Part shown: positions 1 through 11,814 of the stretch, piece by piece
Position numbering within the stretch: position 1 is the stretch's first letter
Layout: every line of letters starts with the position of its first letter
DNA from: Leptospira ellisii
Lineage (GTDB): Bacteria > Spirochaetota > Leptospiria > Leptospirales > Leptospiraceae
Length of the DNA: 23,407 bases
Assembly: GCF_002811955.1 (NCBI RefSeq)
Contig: NZ_NPEF01000032.1
Coordinates: 1-23,407, forward strand
Direction of reading: 5' to 3'
Translations under genes and position numbers: made by a program
The notes under the pieces: generated by a model
What the model saw: only the letters and a program-made list of their open reading frames with translations
Database searches by the model: none
Told to the model about the DNA's origin: nothing

Positions 1-108
1 ATACCGAAACAACGTTTGTTTGGGAACGAGAAGCGTCACGACCTCCGACTTATCTTCCCGCAGCTTAGAATCGATCCTATGATCCGAATTTAAAAGTAAT
101 ACGCCCAT
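1..108 (-). CDS. Possible 5' fragment of an unidentified gene running off the left edge
   Basis: On the minus strand a frame stays open from an in-frame TGA at 168-166 to the window edge, with the first ATG at 108-106. The 36 visible codons begin [12 protein letters not shown] and contain a charged stretch followed by VVTLLVPKQ. It has the same orientation as the glycosyltransferase-like gene whose stop is at 207-209, about 98 bases upstream. The ribosome-binding site is weak (a GGGA some distance upstream). I do not recognise a family from so few residues, and it could be a chance open frame. Other frames in this stretch close sooner. Confidence 0.28.
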   Translation of the reverse strand, partial: MGVLLLNSDHRIDSKLREDKSEVVTLLVPKQTLFRY

Positions 109-206
109 ACCGAAGCCGGTTCCCGAAAATGTCGAAACGGACGTTTTTACACGATTTTTACGATTTCATTCGACCCGAGCGGGAAAGGACAACTATACAA
201 ACCGAG

Positions 207-2213
207 TTACGATCCCGGACCGCTTTTCCAATGCAGCACACACGCTCCGCGGATCGGAAACGAATTCACCCTTGTCTTCGGACTTTGCAAAAATTCTGAA
301 AACGATTCCGAAGAAAAACCAGCTTGTCGAATCGTTTCTTCACACGTCGAACCAACCAAAAACCAATCCGGATTCGGGGAAGAAGCGGAGGCGGAAGTCG
401 CCGAAGACAAAATCAGTTTTTTCGGATCGAAGGTTTCCCGTTTCCTTTTTTCCCGGACCTTTTTTTCGGCGAACCAACCCGCTCTAAAAAAAGAAAGAGT
501 GATATCCGGACGATTCGGATGTTCCAAAGGAAGCAGATTCCACAAAACGGAATCGCGGTTGAGATTTCTCGAAAGAACCTCCTGCGCGTCGTGTGCGGAA
601 TAAAAGAGACTTTGGTCCGTCCCGGAAAAACACAAATTCGTCCGATCCCAAATCGATACCTTATTGCGGATAAAATAAACGAATGTAAATGAAATTATTA
701 AAATATAATAAAATACTGAAATATTTTTCAGAAAACCTGGAGTGTCGAAAAAATTTTCGCGAGCGAAAAGGCACACGGCGATCAGTAGTGCGGGATATAG
801 ATGATAAATATGACGCGGCTGATGGTTGGGGGTCATCAACGTCAAACCCAGGATCGAAACCGCAACCGACAAAAATACGAAAAACGAAGCGGTTGTTTTA
901 TTCTCGCTTCGAAACCGAATCCATCCCGTAAAAATTCCCAAAGCGGAAATCGATAAAAGGATCCAGCCTCCGTAAGGAAAATAGAAGGAGTTCTCCGCAA
1001 TCTCACGAAAATAAGTAAGACTAAACAGGGAACCGTCGCTTTGACCGGGCAACAGACCCGCTCCTTGCGCGTGGCGAATCGTGCTTCCCGAACTTGAAAA
1101 ACGATCCGGATGCAACAAAACCCAAGTGCCGATCGGCAAAATACAATACGTCCAGAAAATTCTCCAGATCGAAAATCGAGCCGTCACACGTCGAAGTCCG
1201 TCTTCGTTGCGGACGTCGACGCCGGGTTCCCTATCCGCGGCGTCCGCAACCGCTGCGGATCTTTTCGGATAAAAAATTCTCCAAAGGGAAACGTTCGAAA
1301 CGATCCAAAATAAAAGGGCCGCCGCATAACGCAAATAGGCTTTTGTCTTCCCGGGTAGAACTTCTTTGGAAAGAAAAATAGAAATCGCGATCAAAAGAAT
1401 CGCACATACGATCGGAATCAACCTGAATCTTTTCTTTCGTCCGGATCCGATTCCCAAACCGTAATAGAGAAAAACTTCCCGCAGCAATCCCTTCGTTTCC
1501 TGAAAACGGAAAACGCAGAGATACAAACAACCGAAAAAAAGAAAGATATAACCATACGGATATTTCGTATGAAATAATAAATTTACGCTCGTAAAAAGAA
1601 ACCAGGGAGAAGCCGTTCGATCGTTTTCCGAATTTCGATCCTCCCGATTCTGCAATTCCCAAAACGAGAGCAAAGCGAAAAGGAAAAAAAGACCGCCCTG
1701 GATCTCCAACATTCCTGAGAAAGTATAATGCATCCAACCCGGATTCTGCAACAAACCTCCCCATACGATCGGAAATAAGATCGCCGCAATTCCGAAAAGC
1801 GGAAACGCGCTTTTTTCAACGTCGGCGTTTCTCAAAAATCGAAATAAAATCCAAGGAACAACCGCGATCACAAGAATCGATTCCGCAAAGGTGAATAAGG
1901 AAACGGGAACGCCTCCGGGCCCGAAACGAAAGATCAATATCGCTTCGGGAATATTCCTCAACACCGGCCAGGTGGGAGAATCGAAAATCAATCTTAAAAA
2001 TTCAAAAAGATCGAACGAGCGGATCGAAGCAGCAATTTGAATCGAAGTAGTCAGACGCGCGTCCGGATCCCATGTCAGAAATTCGAGATTGGGACAAAAC
2101 TCAGCGTATTTCAGATACAAATCCCGGAAATAGATTCCTAAAATAACGAACTGAAGTAAATAGAGTCCGAGGATCAGAAGTTTGGAATTTTTAATCGAAT
2201 TTAAAAAACGCAT
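207..2213 (-). CDS. Polytopic membrane protein, probable GT-C-type glycosyltransferase
   Basis: This is a 668-residue integral membrane protein with roughly a dozen hydrophobic segments, starting at about residues 10-30. The first non-cytoplasmic loop carries an acidic motif, WDPDAR (about residues 48-53). That is the position where GT-C enzymes of the ArnT/PMT kind, which use polyprenyl-phosphate sugars, place catalytic or metal-binding acids. A late segment, [15 protein letters not shown], looks like a conserved luminal/periplasmic loop entering a TM helix. By analogy it would transfer a sugar from a lipid carrier to a lipid or protein on the outer face of the inner membrane; the substrate is unknown. 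The ATG at 2213 has no clear Shine-Dalgarno. The 5' end overlaps the divergent lipocalin-like gene by 32 bases. The membrane assignment is firm; the glycosyltransferase role is inferred from topology and the acidic motif. Confidence 0.7.
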   Translation of the reverse strand: MRFLNSIKNSKLLILGLYLLQFVILGIYFRDLYLKYAEFCPNLEFLTWDPDARLTTSIQIAASIRSFDLFEFLRLIFDSPTWPVLRNIPEAILIFRFGPGGVPVSLFTFAESILVIAVVPWILFRFLRNADVEKSAFPLFGIAAILFPIVWGGLLQNPGWMHYTFSGMLEIQGGLFFLFALLSFWELQNREDRNSENDRTASPWFLFTSVNLLFHTKYPYGYIFLFFGCLYLCVFRFQETKGLLREVFLYYGLGIGSGRKKRFRLIPIVCAILLIAISIFLSKEVLPGKTKAYLRYAAALLFWIVSNVSLWRIFYPKRSAAVADAADREPGVDVRNEDGLRRVTARFSIWRIFWTYCILPIGTWVLLHPDRFSSSGSTIRHAQGAGLLPGQSDGSLFSLTYFREIAENSFYFPYGGWILLSISALGIFTGWIRFRSENKTTASFFVFLSVAVSILGLTLMTPNHQPRHIYHLYPALLIAVCLFARENFFDTPGFLKNISVFYYILIISFTFVYFIRNKVSIWDRTNLCFSGTDQSLFYSAHDAQEVLSRNLNRDSVLWNLLPLEHPNRPDITLSFFRAGWFAEKKVREKRKRETFDPKKLILSSATSASASSPNPDWFLVGSTCEETIRQAGFSSESFSEFLQSPKTRVNSFPIRGACVLHWKSGPGS

Positions 2214-3318
2214 AAGAAACGGAAACGATCATTTCAACTTCCTGAATCAAGGAGTCAATCGTCTAATCCGAATCTGTTTTTTCGTTCCGTTTTTTTTCGA
2301 CCTCGGCGCGGAAAGCCGTCCGTTCACCTTTCCCAAGGACCATTCCTTTCATTCGGGTTACGGAGTGGAATGGTGTTATTTCGTCGGAATCCTCCGTTCT
2401 TCGGAGGGAAAAAGTTACGGTTACGAACTCAGTTTTTTTAAGGGAATTTTCGGAAAGGAGACGGAGGTGTTTCCGGTCCACTTCGCGGTTTCCGATCTCG
2501 AAAACAAAAACCATAAAACCGCCCAAACCATAGAACGAACGTTAGGCGGAATGGCCGGCTACGATAAAAACGGAATTTTCAGCGGAGACTTTCGACTCGA
2601 AATAAAGGGAAAATCGGCTTTTCACATAGTTGCAAAACCGAAAAACGCTTCGGGGTTATCCCTGGATCTCACGTTGAACGCCGATCCGTCCAAAATCCTT
2701 CTTCACGGCGAAAGGGGAAAATCGCTCAAAAGCAGGAACAATCCGAATTATTATTCGTATTATTACAGCATTCCTAGACTTTCCACAAAGGGGGAGCTGA
2801 AGGTAGAAGGGAAAAAAATTTCCATAACGGAAGGCGAGTCTTGGATGGATCACGAATGGAGCAGCCCTCTCGGCTCGACGATCAAAGCGGAATTGTCCGA
2901 TCGGAACAACGCTTGGGATTGGATTTGTATTCTTCTCGAAGACGGATCCGAACTGACGGTCTTTAATTTTAGAGAGTCCCGAAACTCCGCTTCCGAAAGT
3001 TTCGGAACGTTTCGATCTAAAAACGGAACCGTGATCCGTTTGGAAAAGGAAATTTCTTTTTTACACGATTCCTCCTTTTGGAAAAGCGCACGCACCGGAA
3101 AAAAATATCCTTTGTACTGGAATCTGCGAACTCGTTCCTCGTCCCAAGAAGCCGAACTCGACCTCAGGATAGAACCTTTTTTCGAAGATCAGGAATTCGA
3201 TTCCAGACCGACGACGGGTTTTTCTTATTGGGAAGGCGCCGTTAAAATTTCCGGAACGAAAACCGGTAAAACAGTTCGAGGGAACGGTTATTTGGAGTTA
3301 AAAGGAAATCGGGATTAA
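2182..3318 (+). CDS. AttH/CrtC-type lipocalin-like protein, probably exported
   Basis: The product is 378 aa with a hydrophobic segment at about residues 29-42 ([11 protein letters not shown]), suggesting a signal sequence or anchor. The body matches the AttH / carotenoid 1,2-hydratase (CrtC) lipocalin-like family: an N-terminal '[10 protein letters not shown]' strand, a central 'SWMDHEWSS' motif typical of the family, and a C-terminal '[14 protein letters not shown]' strand. In most bacteria the ligand of this family is unknown; CrtC hydrates carotenoids. The longest frame starts at a TTG (2182) preceded by GAGG at 2169-2172. The start is uncertain because it gives about 28 residues before the hydrophobic segment, and because AAGGAG at 2249-2254 has no standard start codon just after it. 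The gene ends 89 bases before the Yej-type transporter genes on the same strand, so it may share their transcript. The family call is good; the function is open. Confidence 0.78.
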   Translation: MEFLIEFKKRIRNGNDHFNFLNQGVNRLIRICFFVPFFFDLGAESRPFTFPKDHSFHSGYGVEWCYFVGILRSSEGKSYGYELSFFKGIFGKETEVFPVHFAVSDLENKNHKTAQTIERTLGGMAGYDKNGIFSGDFRLEIKGKSAFHIVAKPKNASGLSLDLTLNADPSKILLHGERGKSLKSRNNPNYYSYYYSIPRLSTKGELKVEGKKISITEGESWMDHEWSSPLGSTIKAELSDRNNAWDWICILLEDGSELTVFNFRESRNSASESFGTFRSKNGTVIRLEKEISFLHDSSFWKSARTGKKYPLYWNLRTRSSSQEAELDLRIEPFFEDQEFDSRPTTGFSYWEGAVKISGTKTGKTVRGNGYLELKGNRD

Positions 3319-3407
3319 ACGAAAGGAAATATTAGCTCCCCTTCCGAAAAAGGCTTTGTCATTGGATCCGTATCCTTGAAACTGTTTTTCCGAGACTCGG
3401 AAATCCG

Positions 3408-4414
<1,007 letters not shown>

Positions 4415-4418
<4 letters not shown>

Positions 4419-5458
4419 TCATAAGCCCGATTCTTAAAAAACGTTTTTCCAAATTCCGCGCCAATCGTAGGGCTTGGTATTCGTTGAACGTACTTTTGAT
4501 CACTTATTCCGTATCCTTGTTCGCGCCTTTGATCGCGACCAATCAGCCTCTGATCGTCAGTTACGAAGGTCGGTGGTCGTTTCCGGTTTTTAAGTTTTAT
4601 CCGGAATCCCATTTCGGAGGGGAGAATCTTACCCCTCAGAATTACAAACGTCTCGCGAAACGGGAGGATTTCACGTCCGGAAAAAATTGGATCCTATTCG
4701 CACCGGTTCCGTACGGATTCAACGAAGACAATCTGGAAAGTTTGGACGAAGGGGAAACACCTCCGTCTCCGCCTAACGCCAAACATTGGCTCGGAACGGA
4801 CGACCGCGGACGCGACGTATTTACGAGAATCTTCTACGGCTACAGAAACGCGCTCACCTTCGGTCTTATATTAGTTTTTCTTGAACTAGCGATGGGAACC
4901 TTCATCGGCGGAATGCAGGGATATTACGGCGGAAAATTCGACATACTTATGCAAAGACTGATCGAAATCCTTTCCGCGATCCCTTTTTTATATCTGATTC
5001 TGATCGTAGGCGCGTTTTTCGGAAGAGGATTTACGGTTTTGCTGATCACATACGGCGCTTTAAGCTGGATCGGAATTTCCTATTACATGCGCGGGGAATT
5101 CTACAAGCTCAAACAATTGACCTACGTCGATGCGGCCAAGGCTTTGGGAGTGGATCCGTTTCGAATCATGATGCGTCACATTCTTCCGAACGCGATCATG
5201 CCTTTGGTCACGTTTTTGCCGTTCACGTTGATCGGTTCGATTTCCATTCTGAGCGCTTTGGACTTTTTGGGATACGGAATTCCGGCTCCCAATCCTTCCT
5301 GGGGAGAGATGATCGGACAAGGAAGGGAACGTCTGGGGTCGTGGTGGTTGATCACGTTTCCTTCCGCCGCCCTTTTCAGTACGATCCTTTTGACCTCGTT
5401 CATCGGAGAAGGATTGCGCGATTCGTTCGACTCTAGGGAAAAGGCGGTGTACGAATGA
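4415..5458 (+). CDS. yejE: Peptide ABC transporter permease, YejE-like
   Basis: This 347-aa permease is the partner of the upstream YejB-like protein. The N-terminus reads [11 protein letters not shown], then '[28 protein letters not shown]'. It carries the long first periplasmic segment typical of YejE, ending in [20 protein letters not shown]. The rest contains '[10 protein letters not shown]'-like and EAA-loop sequences (about residues 233-261, [22 protein letters not shown] is centred here) and closes with '[11 protein letters not shown]'. These features match E. coli YejE closely and distinguish it from OppC/DppC, which have a shorter N-terminal region. It should form the heterodimeric inner-membrane channel with YejB. 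The ATG overlaps the yejB stop, and its own stop overlaps the next ATG, both by 4 bases. Confidence 0.9.
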
Positions 5459-6435
5459 ATTCCCCGCTTTTAGAAGTGCGTAATTTTTCCCTGGATCTTT
5501 TCTCCGAAAACCGCTGGCTTCCCGTACTGCAGAACCTCGACTTCGACATACAAAAAGGGGAAATCCTCTCCTTAATCGGCGAATCCGGCTGCGGCAAATC
5601 CTTGACCTCCTTGGCGATCACGAGATTGATTCCCTCCAATATTTCCAGGGTCGTATCCGGAGAAATTTTATATCAGGGAAAGGATCTGTTAAAACTTTCG
5701 GCGGAGGAATTGCGTAGAATACGCGGAAAGGAAATCTCCTACGTATTTCAGGAACCGTTCGCCGCTCTCAATCCTTTGATGAAAATCCGGGATCAGATGA
5801 TCGAAGGATATCTCATGCATATATCCGAAAATCGGAACGAGGCGTTGGAAAAGGCGGAACATCTGCTCGCGTCGGTCGGGATTACCGACATCAAACAAAG
5901 ATTGTATTCCTATCCCAATCAAATGAGCGGAGGAATTCTACAAAGGATCGGAATCGCGATGGCGTTGATGTGCGATCCCGCACTTTTGATCGCGGACGAA
6001 CCGACGAGCGCGATCGACGTAACGATCCAGGCGCAACTCGTACAACTTCTCACCGAACTTCAAAAAAGGAACGGAATGTCCATCCTATTCATCTCGCACG
6101 ACTTCGGTCTCGTAGGGACGATCGCCCGCCGAATCGCCGTTATGTACGCGGGACGGATCGCGGAACTGGGAGACACGGATTCGGTGATCGACGCTCCCGC
6201 GCATCCGTATACGATCGATCTTTTGAGTTCCATTCCCTCTTTGGCGAAAACGGTAGACGATCTACAGCCGATTTCCGGAATCGTCCCTTCTCCGGATCAA
6301 TACCCGGGCGGTTGTCATTATTCCACGCGGTGTAAATCCGTATTCGATCCGTGCAAAAGATCCAAACCGGAATTGTTTCCCTTAAGTTCCGGAAACGAAC
6401 CGCATGCGTCGGCGTGTTTTCTTTCCAAAAAATAG
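5455..6435 (+). CDS. Peptide ABC transporter ATP-binding protein, OppD/DppD type
   Basis: This 326-aa cytoplasmic ATPase energises the permease pair. Walker A is GESGCGKS (residues 42-49). The signature region is '[15 protein letters not shown]', with the SGGM/I-type variant usual for the D subunit of Opp/Dpp systems. Walker B is [12 protein letters not shown], with the switch histidine in FISHDFGL. The C-terminal oligopeptide-transporter domain keeps four cysteines (GGCHYSTRC, then DPC and SAC), a conserved feature of this subfamily. E. coli YejF fuses both ATPase halves in one chain, whereas here they are two genes. The start overlaps yejE by 4 bases. The role as D-type ATPase is secure; pairing with the YejB/E-like permeases is inferred from operon order. 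Confidence 0.9.
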   Translation: MNSPLLEVRNFSLDLFSENRWLPVLQNLDFDIQKGEILSLIGESGCGKSLTSLAITRLIPSNISRVVSGEILYQGKDLLKLSAEELRRIRGKEISYVFQEPFAALNPLMKIRDQMIEGYLMHISENRNEALEKAEHLLASVGITDIKQRLYSYPNQMSGGILQRIGIAMALMCDPALLIADEPTSAIDVTIQAQLVQLLTELQKRNGMSILFISHDFGLVGTIARRIAVMYAGRIAELGDTDSVIDAPAHPYTIDLLSSIPSLAKTVDDLQPISGIVPSPDQYPGGCHYSTRCKSVFDPCKRSKPELFPLSSGNEPHASACFLSKK

Positions 6436-6452
6436 GAATCGGACAAAGGAAG

Positions 6453-7409
6453 ATGATTCGCATTGAAGACTTAACGATCAGTTTTTATTCGAAATCCGGT
6501 TTCGGCTTTAAGAAGAATCGAATCGCTGCAGTGGACGGAGTGAGCCTTGAAATCGAAGAAAACGAAATTTTAGGTTTGGTCGGCGAATCCGGCTGCGGCA
6601 AATCCACGCTCGGAAGAGGTCTTGTAAAACTTCTGGATCCGGAATCGGGAAAGATTTTTTTCGAAGATCGTGAGATAACCTCCCTTTCCGGCGCGGAATT
6701 TTTCCCGTTCCGAAAAAATATTCAGATCGTCTTCCAGGATCCTTATTCATCGCTGAATCCGAGAATGACGATATCCGAAATTCTGATGGAAGGATTGGAA
6801 ATTCACGAACGGCTTTCTCCGGAGGAAGCGGAATCGAAGATTCGGGAAATTTTGGAACGGGTCAATCTTTCCTCCGATATCCTTTCACGTTTTCCTCACG
6901 AATTTTCCGGAGGACAAAGACAACGGATCGCGATCGCGAGGGCGCTCGTTTTAAAACCGAAATTCGTCATTTGCGACGAATCCGTCTCCGCTTTGGACGT
7001 ATCCACGGGAACTCAAGTTTTAAAACTATTGGTCGAATTAAAAAAGGAATTCGGACTTTCGTATTTGTTTATCTCCCACGACCTCGGTGTGGTAAAATCC
7101 ATATCGGACAGGATCGCGGTCATGTACTTGGGAAAAATCGTGGAATTGGGTAAAACCGAAAAAATCATATCCTCCCCCGCGCATCCGTACACGAAGGCTT
7201 TGTTTCAATCCACCTTCGACGTATACGACCGTAAAAAGATAAGGACTCCGCTGAAAGGGGAAATTCCGAGCGCCGTCGATAAACCGAGCGGTTGTCATTT
7301 TCATACGCGATGTCCGATCGCGCGGGAAATCTGCGGAACGGAATCTCCGGTCTGGAAGGAAGGTCCCGCAGGTAGAAAGGTTTTCTGTCATTTTCCGTTG
7401 GAATCATAA
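6453..7409 (+). CDS. Peptide ABC transporter ATP-binding protein, OppF/DppF type
   Basis: This second ATPase subunit is 318 aa from the ATG at 6453. That start is chosen over an upstream in-frame ATG at 6351 because AAAGGAAG (6445-6452) sits directly before it, because homologous sequence begins at [11 protein letters not shown], and because 6351 would lie deep inside the preceding gene. Walker A is GESGCGKST, preceded by GLV. The signature is the canonical F-subunit [15 protein letters not shown]. Walker B is [13 protein letters not shown], and FISHDLGVV holds the switch histidine. The C-terminal domain carries four cysteines ([14 protein letters not shown]), as in the upstream partner. It follows that partner by 17 bases and is 2 bases ahead of the AsmA-like gene, so it sits inside the operon. 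Confidence 0.9.
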   Translation: MIRIEDLTISFYSKSGFGFKKNRIAAVDGVSLEIEENEILGLVGESGCGKSTLGRGLVKLLDPESGKIFFEDREITSLSGAEFFPFRKNIQIVFQDPYSSLNPRMTISEILMEGLEIHERLSPEEAESKIREILERVNLSSDILSRFPHEFSGGQRQRIAIARALVLKPKFVICDESVSALDVSTGTQVLKLLVELKKEFGLSYLFISHDLGVVKSISDRIAVMYLGKIVELGKTEKIISSPAHPYTKALFQSTFDVYDRKKIRTPLKGEIPSAVDKPSGCHFHTRCPIAREICGTESPVWKEGPAGRKVFCHFPLES

Positions 7410-7411
7410 CG

Positions 7412-9469
7412 ATGAAGATTCTCAATCGCATTAAAGAATTCTTTTATAGTAATCGGATCAAATTTCTTGCGATTCTTATCTTCCAGGTTTTAGCACTTTT
7501 TCTTTTTACGGTTCTTCCCATACTTTCGCGTCAGGATTTTTACAAGGAATTCATCCTTTCCGAAATCGAAAAGTCCACGGGTCTTGACATACAGGTTTAT
7601 CAATCCGATCTGGTGTTGTTTCCGTTTCCCGGAATCGAACTCAACTCCGTACTCGTACGAAAAGGGGAAATCGTGATCGGAATCAGCGATCGGATCAAAG
7701 TGGACATCTCCTGGTTCGGATTGTTGAGTCAAAAGGTGGAGATCCGCGACATCTATATCTCCGGCGGAAAAATAAATCTTCATAAATTGAAGGACGGGTC
7801 GGTCGATCTGATCGCCTTTTTGCAGAAGGATAAGGAGAAAGAAGAGGAGCCGAAAACGTCGAAAAAAACGAATACGATTCGCATCTTCGACCCTTCCGAC
7901 AATTTAAAGACCCCGTTTAATCCGAAGGAAGTCCTCAAGATAGGTTTGAAAAACGTTCAAGTGGAGAATTTTTTCGTCAACTATCAGGACGATACACATC
8001 AACGCACATACGGAATTTATCTGTGGAATTCCTCGTTTAGCGTTCCCTTTTACGGTAATTCGCTCGATTTATCCCTTCAAGGAAAACTGGACGAACAGAG
8101 TTTTCAGATTTACGGAAGCGCCGGACTGGAGGAATTTCCCACTTCGTGGGAGAATGTTCAGTTTCAATCCACCATCATTTTGGATCATTGTTCGCTTTCC
8201 ATATTCAGGGATTTTCTTTTCATCTTTCCGAACGCGGATTTTTCCAAAACTATCTTCAACGGGACGATCAAAATAAACAAAGGAATCAACGAACCGATCC
8301 GGTTTAACGTGGCGGCGAACGCTAAAAATTTCGCATATAAGGGCGGAAATCCTTTCGGGGATTTACGGACGAATTTCGAACTCAAACTGGATATACCGAA
8401 TAAAAAATTAGAATTTCCTTATATAACGGCGATTTGGCCGGGAGTCGCGGAAGGAGCCGCTAAAGGAACGGTCTTTTGGAATCAAAAAACGAACGCCTCT
8501 TTTCAAGTCAGCGCCAACTACCTGGATTATCATAGCGTTCTGAGATTGGGGAGGCTTTTCGAATTTACGAAGGAATTCGACGATCCGCATCGACCCAACG
8601 GCGTCTTTTATTTCAGCGCCGATTTGAAGAACGTATACGCCTTAAAACACAGATTTCCGGTTCTAAAGGCGGAAATCAAATATTCCTATCCTTGGATCCA
8701 AATCCCCAGCTTTCACGCGTATATCTACAACGGAGAAATATTAGGAAAAGCGAATATAAATCCGTTCCGTTCCAAATTCGAGGTTCAAGGAGAGGTTTAT
8801 AGGATTCTCTCCGACCGTATTCTTATGCCGTATGTAAGCGAACGGATTCTCAACGGAAATCTGTTCAGCAAATTCAACTTTACGACCGAGGTCGACGATC
8901 ACGCCGGCGATTTCGTTGCGGAGTTTTTCAGAAATATGGAAGGCGGCGGAAGTTTTCAGATATTAAACGGGGAACTTTTCGGTTACGCGAACTTCATGAT
9001 TCCGGTTTTGAATACGTTGGGAAAAATCATTTCCTTCAGCGGAATCGACGGTCGCAAGGTGGAATTCGCTTCCTTAAAATCGGATTTTAAAATCGCGAAC
9101 AACAGATTCTATTTCATCAATCTCAAACTTCAGGGAAACGGATTGGAAGCGGACGGAAAAGGGGATATAGGATTCGACAAGAACGTGGACGTTCTCATCA
9201 ACTTACGGTTAGGTGGCAACATCGTCGGGAGGGCGTTGAAAATTCCCATCATTTACAAAGGTCTTTTTAAACAATCGATTCCTTATATAGATCCGATTTG
9301 GCTCGGTTCGGTATTTGCGGGAAGTACGATTCTCGCTCCCTTTTTTGCGCCGGTGGGGGGGCCGTACGGCGGAGGAATCGCCGGGTCGGTCGTTTCGGAA
9401 TATGTTCGGGATGCGTGGGAAGGATTTAAGGGCCTTTTTTCATCCAAAGAAGATAAGTCAAAAAAATAA
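7412..9469 (+). CDS. AsmA-like inner-membrane/periplasmic protein
   Basis: The product is 685 aa with one N-terminal TM helix (about residues 17-38) and a large region expected to lie in the periplasm. The N-terminal part shows the AsmA pattern: after the anchor, '[13 protein letters not shown]', then '[22 protein letters not shown]'. The C-terminal part shows the AsmA closing pattern, with '[18 protein letters not shown]', '[24 protein letters not shown]' split by short gaps, and '[11 protein letters not shown]'-like strands. AsmA-like proteins are predicted beta-groove bridges implicated in phospholipid transport and outer-membrane assembly. The ATG is 2 bases after the preceding stop, so it is probably translated from the transporter mRNA. 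A Lys/Glu-rich linker at about residues 139-155 separates N-terminal and middle parts. The family assignment is good; the specific cargo is unknown. Confidence 0.8.
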   Translation: MKILNRIKEFFYSNRIKFLAILIFQVLALFLFTVLPILSRQDFYKEFILSEIEKSTGLDIQVYQSDLVLFPFPGIELNSVLVRKGEIVIGISDRIKVDISWFGLLSQKVEIRDIYISGGKINLHKLKDGSVDLIAFLQKDKEKEEEPKTSKKTNTIRIFDPSDNLKTPFNPKEVLKIGLKNVQVENFFVNYQDDTHQRTYGIYLWNSSFSVPFYGNSLDLSLQGKLDEQSFQIYGSAGLEEFPTSWENVQFQSTIILDHCSLSIFRDFLFIFPNADFSKTIFNGTIKINKGINEPIRFNVAANAKNFAYKGGNPFGDLRTNFELKLDIPNKKLEFPYITAIWPGVAEGAAKGTVFWNQKTNASFQVSANYLDYHSVLRLGRLFEFTKEFDDPHRPNGVFYFSADLKNVYALKHRFPVLKAEIKYSYPWIQIPSFHAYIYNGEILGKANINPFRSKFEVQGEVYRILSDRILMPYVSERILNGNLFSKFNFTTEVDDHAGDFVAEFFRNMEGGGSFQILNGELFGYANFMIPVLNTLGKIISFSGIDGRKVEFASLKSDFKIANNRFYFINLKLQGNGLEADGKGDIGFDKNVDVLINLRLGGNIVGRALKIPIIYKGLFKQSIPYIDPIWLGSVFAGSTILAPFFAPVGGPYGGGIAGSVVSEYVRDAWEGFKGLFSSKEDKSKK

Positions 9470-9736
9470 ACCTTCTCTCAAAGACAACGACCCGATACCT
9501 TCCCCGGAAGAAAAGATTCGTCGTAGTTCCTACGATCACCTGCAATCCGCGCGCCCCCGCCCGAAATCGGGTGGTGGAGGCGGGTCCGCGGGAAAACCTC
9601 CGCCGGACTTTCCTATATCAGAAAAATCTAATTTTGAAACGAAAATTTTCCCTGAAAATCCGTCGTAATTACGGCAGAAATCCGGATGAAAAAGAACTTT
9701 ACGAAAACGACTAAAAAGAAGGCACGAGCCGCGTTT
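9470..9736. other. Convergent intergenic spacer
   Basis: The 267 bases lie between the AsmA-like gene (plus) and the MutS-like gene (minus). They contain the G/C-rich folded element listed separately, and a perfect 10-base palindrome CGTAATTACG in the stretch 9661-9675. I see no convincing gene and no textbook terminator with a U-run. The palindrome or the GC-rich element may end the convergent transcripts. Confidence 0.5.
9551..9606. repeat. G/C-rich folded intergenic element, repeat-like
   Basis: This roughly 56-base block is strongly skewed (C-rich, then G-rich, then C-rich) compared with its surroundings. Two stems can be drawn: CCCG (9560-9563) with CGGG (9568-9571) around an AAAT loop, and GGTGGAGG (9573-9580) with CCTCCGCC (9597-9604), which pair at every position if one G-U is allowed. 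The 5' C-run can also pair with GGAGGCGGG at 9577-9585. It resembles dispersed G/C-rich intergenic repeats that I associate with Leptospira genomes. I noticed only one copy here, so its repeat nature is an inference. Confidence 0.45.
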
Positions 9737-11572
9737 TTATTCGGAAAAATCGAGATCCATTCCTTCCTGAATCAAAATCCTAAGCGCGTTACTCGTTTCC
9801 ACCAAGCCGTTTCGGATCCGATAATCGAAATGCATGACTCCGTCGAGAATTTCCTCTTGAAAGTGTTTTAGAACGACTCCGTCGACCTTCGCCAACTCCA
9901 AATCGTGACTGGTGACGAAACCGATCACGCGATTCTTCTTGAGCTCCTTCAAAATTCCTTTACAAGCCAAGGAACGTTCCCGTGTGTTTGTTCCTTTTAA
10001 AATTTCATCCAATAATACGAGATGAGGTGTTTCCGAACGCTGAACCTTTTTTACGATTTCCGAAAGCCTTCTCACTTCCGCGTAAAAGAAGGAAATTCCC
10101 TCCTCGAGGTTGTCTTCGTTTCTCATACTCGTATGGACTTTCAAAACGGGAATGGAAAACTCCTCGGCCGGAGCGGGACCGCCCGCCAATGCAAGAATCG
10201 AAGCGACGCCTAACGTGCGTAAATATGTCGTCTTTCCGGACATGTTCGATCCCGTAATCAAAACGACGTTTTTCTCCTCCGTCCGATCGACCGGATTGGA
10301 AACCCTACCCGAGGAAGGAATCAACGGATGAAAGATTCCCTTTCCGGAAACCGCGCTTTTCTCGCCGTCGGGCAGGATTTGCGGAAAACGATATTCGGAA
10401 GACATCCACATTAGATTAGCGAAAGGTAATAAAGAATCGAATAATACTCCGTCTTCCAGGGATTTTTCCAACAAGGAGGAATGTTTTTCCCTCCAGTTGG
10501 AGATCCTTTTTAATATCCAAAGATCGAACAAAAATAAGTTGTTCAAAATAAGATGGAGCAGAGGAGCTTCGGTAAGAGCCGCCCTTTTCAGAATCCGATC
10601 CAAATCCTCGTATGCGGAGCGCAATTCCTCCTTCGAAGTTTCCTCCAAAAGATACCTACCGCTCGAATCCCTTATTTTCAGCCCTTTTAGATATATTAGA
10701 ATTTTCTGAAATCCTGCGATACTTCCGGAAAGGGAATAATATTGTCGAAAAACTTCCAGACTTGTGGAACGATAAATTCCGAACAGAATCAGATTCAGAA
10801 AAAGCACGGAAGCGGGAAACGGAATTCCCAAAAGTACGTTCGCCGGTATAAAAGCCAAAACCGCGGCGGTTACCGGTTTATAGATTTTATCCAACCAAGG
10901 ATATTTTTTCCATAAGATCGAAGTCGAATCGGATCGAATCGAACGAGGAGAGGCTTTTTCCCGATTCCGATCGACGTCATCCTTTTCACGCAGATAGGAG
11001 GCCAATCTTAACATTTTAGGAATCGCTAATGTTTTTTCGGAAATCGACCGCACGATCGACTGACGAAAAAGGATTTTATCCCTTTGAAAATCATCGGAAA
11101 AATCGTCCGCGTCGAGAAACGATACGAGTTTTTTTTCCCCTTCCTGAGTGAACGTCGTATCCAACCAGGAGAACAAACCCGTCTCCCGAAACAGATCCAA
11201 ATCCCGGGCGAGAGGAGATAGTTTTTCCGGAAGGTATTTGGTACCGTATTTTTTTCCGAATCCTTTGATTTCGATCCGGGCGGATTCCCGTTCCAAAACC
11301 TCCCGCCAAAATCGGACGCGATTGCGGGTGACTTGAGTGCGTTTGTATCTTTCCACGAAAAAGAAAAATAAAACAAGAAACGCGAAAGAAGGCAGATAAT
11401 AAATTCCCTGCAGACGAAGATAATAAACCGCGGAAATCCAGGAGATGAACGCCGTAAAAAAAACGAGTCGGGTAATCGAAAGTTTGGATAAAAGGGAGGA
11501 AATTCGATCGTGATAACGATCCAATTTGTTTTTTCTGCGTTTGAGCAGATCGATTCGAAGGGAAGAAGTCAT
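9737..11572 (-). CDS. Membrane-anchored MutS-like ATPase (MutS family, domain V)
   Basis: The product is 611 aa. The C-terminal third is a MutS-family ATPase: Walker [16 protein letters not shown] (from residue 441), '[19 protein letters not shown]' (482-500), Walker [17 protein letters not shown] (518-533) and [10 protein letters not shown] (552-561). The start lacks the mismatch-recognition domain of MutS1. Instead there are two hydrophobic segments at about residues 34-53 and 57-73, and another hydrophobic region at about 234-267, so the protein is probably held in the inner membrane. It is therefore not expected to be the classical mismatch-repair sensor; similar MutS-related proteins of unknown role occur in several phyla. 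The ATG overlaps the stop of the 78-aa gene by 4 bases (ATGA), so the two are probably coupled. The MutS ATPase is clear; the function is unknown. Confidence 0.85.
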   Translation of the reverse strand: MTSSLRIDLLKRRKNKLDRYHDRISSLLSKLSITRLVFFTAFISWISAVYYLRLQGIYYLPSFAFLVLFFFFVERYKRTQVTRNRVRFWREVLERESARIEIKGFGKKYGTKYLPEKLSPLARDLDLFRETGLFSWLDTTFTQEGEKKLVSFLDADDFSDDFQRDKILFRQSIVRSISEKTLAIPKMLRLASYLREKDDVDRNREKASPRSIRSDSTSILWKKYPWLDKIYKPVTAAVLAFIPANVLLGIPFPASVLFLNLILFGIYRSTSLEVFRQYYSLSGSIAGFQKILIYLKGLKIRDSSGRYLLEETSKEELRSAYEDLDRILKRAALTEAPLLHLILNNLFLFDLWILKRISNWREKHSSLLEKSLEDGVLFDSLLPFANLMWMSSEYRFPQILPDGEKSAVSGKGIFHPLIPSSGRVSNPVDRTEEKNVVLITGSNMSGKTTYLRTLGVASILALAGGPAPAEEFSIPVLKVHTSMRNEDNLEEGISFFYAEVRRLSEIVKKVQRSETPHLVLLDEILKGTNTRERSLACKGILKELKKNRVIGFVTSHDLELAKVDGVVLKHFQEEILDGVMHFDYRIRNGLVETSNALRILIQEGMDLDFSE

Positions 11573-11805
11573 CCTGTGAGGGAATTGATATTTTCGTAGT
11601 GTTCGTTTTCGCGTTTATAAAGTTCGAAGTCTAACAACCGAACCATGGATCCTAGATCGGGCATCACCCATTGGGAAACCAATTTTCCCCGTTCCTTCCC
11701 TTTGATCTTGTCCACATAGACGTAACCGAACAGATCCGTACCGTACTCGTACGCGACGAATCTTCCCGTCCTTTTCCCAGTGTTGTTGATCAACCGAATC
11801 TGCAT
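11569..11805 (-). CDS. Conserved-looking small protein translationally coupled to the MutS-like gene
   Basis: The product is 78 aa with no signal peptide or TM segment. It is rich in aromatic and charged residues (for example [18 protein letters not shown]) and ends in a charged helix ([14 protein letters not shown]). I do not recognise a family. It is judged real because its stop overlaps the MutS-like start by 4 bases, and because a well-formed sigma70-type promoter lies immediately before it (see 11815-11843). The ATG has no Shine-Dalgarno, which fits a leaderless mRNA. The tight coupling suggests a role alongside the membrane MutS-like protein. An overlapping frame starting at 11815 is less convincing because it would lie in the predicted -10 region. 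Confidence 0.7.
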   Translation of the reverse strand: MQIRLINNTGKRTGRFVAYEYGTDLFGYVYVDKIKGKERGKLVSQWVMPDLGSMVRLLDFELYKRENEHYENINSLTG

Positions 11806-11814
11806 TTTTTTGCA

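Noticed and set aside
1231..1764. 177-codon minus-strand frame within the glycosyltransferase-like gene
   Set aside because: It is an out-of-phase shadow on the same strand as a longer frame with coherent TM segments.
9315..9668. 117-codon plus-strand frame crossing the end of the AsmA-like gene into the G/C-rich element
   Set aside because: It overlaps the AsmA-like coding frame, translates the folded element as a glycine run and lacks a ribosome-binding site.
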